Below are positions 58,011-64,000 of a stretch of DNA of 64,000 bases, piece by piece. Source of the DNA: Epiperipatus broadwayi (lineage: Eukaryota; Onychophora; Udeonychophora; Euonychophora; Peripatidae). The stretch spans positions 646,861-710,860 of the forward strand of contig JAQFVV010000206.1 of NCBI GenBank assembly GCA_028023455.1. Reading direction: 5' to 3'. A program made the translations under genes and the position numbers. Positions within the stretch are counted from its first letter, which is position 1, and every line of letters starts with the position of its first letter. Below the pieces are notes generated by a model. That model searched no databases. It saw nothing but the letters and a program-made list of their open reading frames with translations, and was not told the origin of the DNA.

Positions 58011-59340
58011 ATATATATATATGCATGGATATAAAATAATTGTAATATTTTTTAATAGTTAGTAGAAGTATATACTAAGAATATCTACTACATTCCTTTT
58101 TACACATCCTTGATTCTATATATAAAGCGAAATGTCATTTAAGATAAAAACAATATTTTCATTAAAAAAAATAAAAGTAATTATTTATTTCTATTTTATA
58201 TACATAATATTTTTAGAATTATAATGTTTCAATTAGAAATTCTAAAAAATATCAGCTTTTATTCAGTCGAGATGTTATCTTAAAATTTTTAGTGATCTAT
58301 AAATGAAAAATTAAACAATGTTTTTAAACTACAGTATCTAAAAATGGAATAAAAATGTTATAAAAGCTAAAGAAGGATGGATGGCAGAGCAAATAGATAC
58401 TCTATGTATTAGTATTATAGTTGTTTTGAAAAAAAATAATTGTAGGGCTTTTAATTAAATGTATAAATTCTATCAAGCAGCAAAAGAAATTCAGAAAGCA
58501 ACGTTTTAGAAATTCACTATTTTTTATTGAATTATCCATTTCCTTTTTTACGCAAAAAAAAAAAAAGTATTATTTATTTATAGTTTTTAAAATGAATTTT
58601 GTCGTTCTTGATTACATTTGCAATTGTTTCATATTTTTAATGCATAAATCTTGATTTAATAACAATCTCCGTCTGTGTGCAAAAATAAAAATATTCTCAA
58701 GTTGTCAGTAAAGTTTACAATACTAAAAAGTGCCGAAAGAGAAAGTTATACTGAAAGGTTTTTTGCAATGCTCAGTCATCTAATTTAGCATAACCACTTA
58801 AGCAGGGTTTTTTTTTTTTTTTTTTGTAGCTTCAAAGCAAAATGATTTTAATAGTTACTCTGATTTTATAATTCACTATGTACAATCTTGAAATCTTTTA
58901 TAAATTCTATGCTATATTGATTTTTAATATGTTTTTTTTGTACTTTATCATGATTGAATAATTAATATTAGTATTTTATTAATAAAATGTTTTATTAAAA
59001 ATATGCTCCAATAATGCTTTAAAAAAACTTAGAAGTAAATTTCACTTAGAAAATTAATTAATGAATACAGACAAAATGTAAAAAATATTAAAGTTTACAA
59101 ATTTAAATGTGTGAAAAGCACTATATTTGATATTATATAGTATTTTTTATTGTTTTAAAAATTCGTGCTATATGTGAAAATTGATTTATTTGATATTATA
59201 TAGTATTTTTTATTATTTTATTTCCCAAATGAATACTGATTTCATAACACAATTCAAATTCTTAATCTTTAGGGCCAAATAAATTAATAAAATTATCTGC
59301 CATGTTATAATATAAATTTGTTCCATTCCATGGAACAAAG
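58011..59340. other. AT-rich stretch; short duplication at 59127-59218
   Basis: The phrase tttgatattatatagtattt plus tttattNtttta occurs twice about 65 bases apart. A 21-base T run is at 58806-58826. Nothing else is supported. Confidence 0.5.
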
Positions 59341-59349
59341 TTTAGAAGT

Positions 59350-59458
59350 TGTTTTTTTTCTTCTCATGTGTCATAGCATCAGCCGGGAGGCGAACCCGCA
59401 ACCCAGGACAACTGCTTGTAATGCGGCTGTCACTGACCTCTCGACCACCAATGCTTGA
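59350..59458 (-). mobile_element. tRNA-derived SINE, copy 3
   Basis: The best-preserved tRNA-like head of the family, on the minus strand: A box tggtcgagaggtcag, loop region cgcattacaagcag, B box ggttcgcctcc. The 5' AGCATTG pairs with 3' TGATGCT as a seven-pair acceptor stem with two G-U pairs, across 81 bases (59455-59375). It is followed by atgacacatgagaagaaaaa as an A-rich tail. There is no CCA and the D and anticodon stems are weak, so it is not a functional tRNA. Confidence 0.7.
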
Positions 59459-59459
59459 C

Positions 59460-60478
59460 TGATTTGTTATATAAAAAAGTACTTATTTAAGAATTTAGAT
59501 GAGAAGTTACTACTGTATTTTAGGTCAGCTTACAGATTATTTTAGAGAGAGCTCTGTAAATATGTACATGCAATATTACTGCTGCAAAAATTTTCTATTG
59601 ATCACCAATATTTTCAATCGTTATTATATAATTTTACAATGATTTTTTAAGTTTATTATATTTCCAATTTATAACTTACCTTTTTTAAATCACTCCAATA
59701 AACTTGTTATCTTATCTATTTATTTTTACATGCATTTTGTTACTAAACTTTTAAAATCTTTTTGAATACTGGTTAAAGTATTATATTATTTATATAATGT
59801 ATTTTATAGTATTATATTCAGTCCAACTTTATTTTATTTTTTTAATTATTTCATCAATATATGATTGGTTTTAATCTACATATTTTATTTTTGATTCTTT
59901 TTTGGATTTTTTAAATTCTAATATACATTTTTTCATACTTTGCTGTGTGTTCTGCAGCCGATTTATTTTATTTTGTAATAAATACCCAGGTTTCAGATCT
60001 ATATAGTAAACACTGCTAAACCATATTTGCTTAAAAAAATTTTTTGAACAAATAAATATTTTTTAATAATAAGTTATTTCAATTGAAATCATCCAATCTA
60101 TATTTATTTCTAATATTAAGTTTATCCATTATATTTTTCATCTATATCAATAGTTTCACCAAAGTACATTTTTACCTGCTTAGTGAGGACAATTGGGTTC
60201 ACCATAACTCATCATAAAGCAAAAAATATATATAAAAAGCAAGTGATTATAATTGTTTTCTATAGAAAAAATTTTAACTTGTTACTTTAAATAAAAATTA
60301 TACCATAAATGAATTAAAAAATAACTTACCTTTGTACTACATATAAATTAATTTAAAAGAACCCCAATATACAATATATGCATGTGAAACTGTGCTAAGT
60401 GTGTATTAATCAAGTATGCACTTAAAATATGTAAGTATGTATGATAATGCAACTTAAATCTATATAAAAAAAAAAAAA
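59460..60478. other. AT-rich stretch with no supported feature
   Basis: No gene is supported. Confidence 0.45.
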
Positions 60479-60479
60479 A

Positions 60480-60863
60480 CACTTTGTTTAAAGTTGTTCT
60501 TTCTTATAATCCATCTATTCACCACCTACCATTATCCAGTTTTCTGACTCATCTGTTGATCATTCTAAGATCTATCATTGTCTTTTAAATTCTTTGATGA
60601 TCTTGGGATTTTTTGGAAAAAATGTATTAGGTGTTGATTCTTATGGATTGTTTTAGAGGAAACGTTTAGAATAAATGTTTGTCTTGCTTTCTTGTTTTTT
60701 TTTTGTATAAGGTATTTTAAGGTCTCATTTGTTGACTTAAGGCATTGTTAGATTTGATTGAGCATTTCAGATCAAATTCTTTGAAAATGAGGTCATGGCA
60801 AGCGATAAGAAATCAGATTCTTATTTTCTTTTCTTCATCCTGTTTGCATTAATTCCTTGTTAG
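60480..60863 (-). pseudogene. Possible decayed continuation of the unidentified ORF
   Basis: After the stop of the 121-codon frame the minus strand still gives long open pieces interrupted by isolated stops, for example ELTNKELMQTG, CLKSTNETLKYLIQKKN and KARQTFILNVSSKTIHKN. The composition resembles coding sequence. No family is recognised. Confidence 0.25.
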
Positions 60864-61229
60864 TTAATTCTTCCACATGTGATTGCAAAAGTTCTTCAAT
60901 GTTGTCATTATCAATTTCTTATCAATGTCTTTATCCAAAATGTTGTCAAAATGCTGTATAAATTGTTGAATACCTCTTAAAGTTTGTGATGATTCTTCAA
61001 TCCATAGCTTGAAGAAGCAATGTTGTTGTTCAGTGTTATTAACTACATATATGATTTTAGTTGAAAACAACATAGGTGTTAACTTAAAAAAAATATCATT
61101 AGAAAAATAGTGTTTGTTTTTACTAAGAAAATCTATAGAAAAATGGAGCAAGAAAAGAAGAATATGTCTGCATCTAACATTTTTTTGTGTTTTCCCACAA
61201 AATTGTAAACCATTGCATTGGAAAAACAT
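60864..61229 (-). CDS. Unidentified 121-codon ORF
   Basis: The longest non-repetitive ORF on the minus strand that is not attributable to a known element. Its composition is protein-like, with no low-complexity runs: early cysteines (C5, C11, C19), a hydrophobic segment HILLFLLHFSIDFLS at about residues 22-36, then FFKLTPMLFSTKIIYVVNNT and a charged helical-looking tail FDNILDKDIDKKLIMTTLK ending in FCNHMWKN. Downstream frames to about 60480 continue with scattered stops, so it may be the surviving part of a longer decayed ORF. No function is assigned. It could equally be a transposon protein fragment. Confidence 0.3.
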   Translation of the reverse strand: MFFQCNGLQFCGKTQKNVRCRHILLFLLHFSIDFLSKNKHYFSNDIFFKLTPMLFSTKIIYVVNNTEQQHCFFKLWIEESSQTLRGIQQFIQHFDNILDKDIDKKLIMTTLKNFCNHMWKN

Positions 61230-61235
61230 ATACTG

Positions 61236-61845
61236 AAAATTTTTTTTAATTCACAGTTTTATATTATTTATATGAATTTATTTAAACTTGAAAAAATAAT
61301 ATTTAATATATCTCATTAGATGCCCTGTTATGACCATAAAGATTTGTTTTTTATCAATAGTGTAAGAGTAGCCAATTTATAGAATGGCTCATTGCAACAA
61401 TCTAATTGCACAATTAACTCTAGAAAAAATAAAAATTCTGATATATTAAAAAGTAAAAAGTGTATCTAATACAGTCTGTGTTTTATATTGTAATAAATAT
61501 GTAAGACTTTTTTATAATATGTATCACATAAATGTAAATAAACAGAATTTTATATATAAATATGCTACCTGTGTTTTTTATGGCATGAGATATCACATTT
61601 TATAATCATTTTTTTTGAAATAACATCGTAATTTTTTGAATAATTACAGTACATTGTAATAGCAAAATTATAAATTTAAATACAAATTACAAATATAAAA
61701 CTTATTCAATTTATTTGTATTACATTTTCATCATATAAAATGCATTATTAAGTGCATAATGCTGAAAATCATTTTCCCCATGCCTTTTTTTTTTCTTTAT
61801 CAAAAATACATTTACAAAAATAAGCAGTTTTGATTTGACTGAAAA
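61236..61845. other. AT-rich stretch with no supported feature
   Basis: No gene is supported. Confidence 0.45.
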
Positions 61846-61849
61846 GGTT

Positions 61850-62465
61850 TTAATTTAAATTGCTCAACTAAATATTTTAGCCAATACATAATTTAAAATT
61901 AATTATTAATAATACACAGCCAAAATTTATTTTTAGTTTTATGCTGAATGAATTTATTTTTTTCACTACTATAATTTTTTAAGTTTAGTATAACATTGTC
62001 ATTGTCTTGCACTTGTTTGAAACAAATTATGAGATTATGATTTAAACTCTAGCAAATATTTTTTTACTTAGATTTAGTAAATTTTGATAATATAAAGTAG
62101 ATTATTTATTATATAATTTATAAAACCATTTTCTTTTCCCCATTTTATTACTGCAAATGCTTTAGATGTAATAACAATCTTAATTAAACTGAGTTAAATT
62201 CAAAATTAGTTAATTGAATATTTAAGCTAATATAATATACAATTTAAAATTAATTATTAATAGTATACTATATGACCAAAATTTATTTTTAACCTTACAT
62301 TAAATAAAATTTGTATTTTTTTGTCACTGTATCTTTATGTTTGTGATTATTCTTTTGTCTTGTATACCTCTGAAACAAATTATGATATTATGATTTAAAA
62401 TTAAGCAAATACTGTACAGTAAATAGTATTTTGTACTTATATTTAGTAATTTTGATTGCATAATT
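61850..62465. repeat. Diverged tandem duplication, unit about 350 bp
   Basis: 61850-62110 and 62205-62465 share, in order, a taa.atttaaaattaattattaat box, ccaaaatttatttttaN, a tgtctt box, tgaaacaaattatga, attatgatttaaa, agcaaata and atttagtaaNttttgat. A weaker third match around 63055-63230 (ttattctgctgaatgaa) is possible. No ORF. Confidence 0.65.
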
Positions 62466-62632
62466 CACCCAAATCATTTTTGTTTTTCAAAATAACTTGC
62501 AACTGTGGTAACTAAATTTTACAATTACTGTATGATGTTCATAATTTTTGCCACAAGCAAAATATTGATAATAAGATGTAAAACTCTCCATACAGTACAG
62601 TGATCATGTGATGTTTGATAGTTTAATAAGAT

Positions 62633-62942
62633 GTAACTAGAATTTAAGCCAATAAACATCACATGATTACTATTTCTTATGCTTGCTCTTAACTGTTATT
62701 AAAACAGGCCAAATTCTCTATATGTATTTCCATTCAGTGCAAGCCAGAGTAATCAATGAATGCCAGAAGGCTTGTGCATAAAATCCCCATCTAGTTCCCC
62801 ACAAGCCAGAAACTAGTCTGGGGATATTAGATGAGTAGGCACTAGATGGGGATTTTATGCACAAACAATCATTGATTTTCTGGCTTGCACTGAGTGGCAA
62901 AACATATGGAGAGTTTTGCCTGTTTTAGTAACTAGAATTTAA
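62633..62942 (+). mobile_element. PLE-4 short palindromic element with 15-bp target-site duplication
   Basis: gtaactagaatttaa flanks the unit at 62633-62647 and 62928-62942. The 280 bases between are two inverted PLE-4 ends: the left arm (to about 62795) runs gcaagccagagtaatcaatg, cttgtgcataaaatcccc; the right arm mirrors it and ends gagttttgcctgtttta. Between them is the 3' half of the hammerhead (ccacaagcc, GAAA, CTAG, TC at about 62803-62818); CTGATGA is deleted. It has the same plan as the left part of the unit at 47444, suggesting a recurrent mobile form. No protein is encoded. Confidence 0.7.
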
Positions 62943-64000
62943 TGAATAATATTTCTGTAGTGTAACTTTCACTACACCACTCTCATGCAAGATAGGGACT
63001 GTTTTTATCCACTTCAGTTACTAATAATTTTAATCTATAAAAGTTCATGAATATACAATTTTTAAATTAATATGCATGTTTTAATGGATAATATTAATAC
63101 ATTTGATTATACAATGTCATCAAAATAAGCTTTTTATTATTCTGCTGAATGAAGTGCATTTTTTACTTTTGTAATCATTATACTTCATTTTGGATATGTC
63201 ATTAATAAATCTATTGATTGTCTTGCAATGACTACTGGATGAAAATTAATTAAGGTATAATATATTAGTTGTATTTCAATTTTATAATCAAGATACTATA
63301 TACTATAATATTGTATACTATGCTGTGTACAGTGAATGAATTCTGGATTGTATAATTTTAGCATATATGTCACAATTTTTCTCTCAAATAATATAATCTC
63401 TATACTATGATGTCATCAATTTTACAAGATGGTCATATTTTCAAAATAGCCACCAAAAATGTTCTAAAACACGAGATATAAATTGATGATAATCACTATA
63501 GTGAATCCTCAGAAAAGTCCCAAACTAAGTGAAGTATAGGTGTATTTATAATTTTTAATATTTTTCAATATTTTATTGGAAACTCATTATATATTATTTT
63601 CAACTTTTTAGTATTTATAAAAAATGATATATAACTTTTTAGTATTTATTTTTAGTTATAATTTTAGCTTTTATCTAACAATTTTTGAAGCTCTGAAGCA
63701 TTGTTTGTGAAAATAATCGAACGTTCTTTAAAATACAAATGTTTTAAGGATACACTTTTTTTTCCTTTTTGCTATTCAATATAATTTTTAAAAAAAATTC
63801 CACAAAACTCCTGCAAATATAAATTATTCTATTATATGCTATTACCAGTTTTAATCTTCTATATAGTCTAATCACTACTGTTGAATTTTTTTAAATATTA
63901 ATGAAAAACTATATTCACAATGTACATCATGATGATTTCAAACATTAATGGCAAAAGAATGTTCATGAATTATAAATATCTATCCTAAGTGTAATACATA
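62943..64000. other. AT-rich stretch with no supported feature
   Basis: No gene or recognisable element is seen up to the window edge. Confidence 0.45.

Overview
This is very AT-rich eukaryotic DNA, almost certainly from an invertebrate animal. It is dense in simple repeats and in decayed transposable elements: Penelope-like elements (PLEs), non-LTR LINEs, a Ty3/Gypsy retrotransposon, mariner, a TTAA-flanked piggyBac-type MITE, and tRNA-derived SINEs. No bacterial operon, rRNA, CRISPR array or complete host gene is visible. PLE abundance would suit a chelicerate or other arthropod, but that is a guess and the species cannot be read from the sequence.

Layout. 1-5 kb: one copy of a dispersed repeat (R1), a LINE relic on the minus strand, two (TTA/ATT)n arrays. 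5-8 kb: a PLE tail fragment, a gutted mariner, a 130-bp (TA)n array, a SINE. 8-13 kb: mostly featureless, with a SINE, a tRNA-like relic and repeat R2. 13.5-15.1 kb: a palindromic PLE whose GIY-YIG endonuclease ORF is still open. 15-20 kb: LTR-like sequence, a 400-bp foldback element, an RTE-like LINE relic and a long G-run. 20.2-25.5 kb: a decayed Ty3/Gypsy element on the minus strand with two LTRs, a primer-binding site and a nested insertion. 26-31 kb: R2, tRNA-like relics, a second LINE relic and a PLE end with a hammerhead-like ribozyme. 32.4-35.8 kb: two head-to-head copies of one PLE, both dead at the reverse-transcriptase active site. 36-46 kb: the second R1 copy, then the only stretch with hints of host gene structure: a CCAAT/TATA promoter pointing left at 39.9 kb and a CpG-richer patch with a possible first exon at 41.6 kb pointing right. 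46.2-50.5 kb: a cluster of five inverted-repeat structures, four of them PLE-derived. 51-58 kb: small foldbacks, a piggyBac-type MITE and a broken PLE endonuclease. 58-64 kb: a SINE, an unidentified 121-codon ORF, a tandem duplication and a second PLE mini-element with a 15-bp target-site duplication.

The unifying feature is the PLE material. At least five sequence families are present. Nearly every sizeable piece is arranged as an inverted repeat, and several carry hammerhead-ribozyme-like sequences. One family has a complete conserved core with a self-complementary CTAG in place of stem III. Two short elements of that family have clean 14- and 15-bp target-site duplications, and a third palindrome sits between 40-bp direct repeats. 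The reverse-transcriptase genes are dead, whereas some GIY-YIG endonuclease segments are still open. These insertions were therefore probably made by active relatives elsewhere in the genome.
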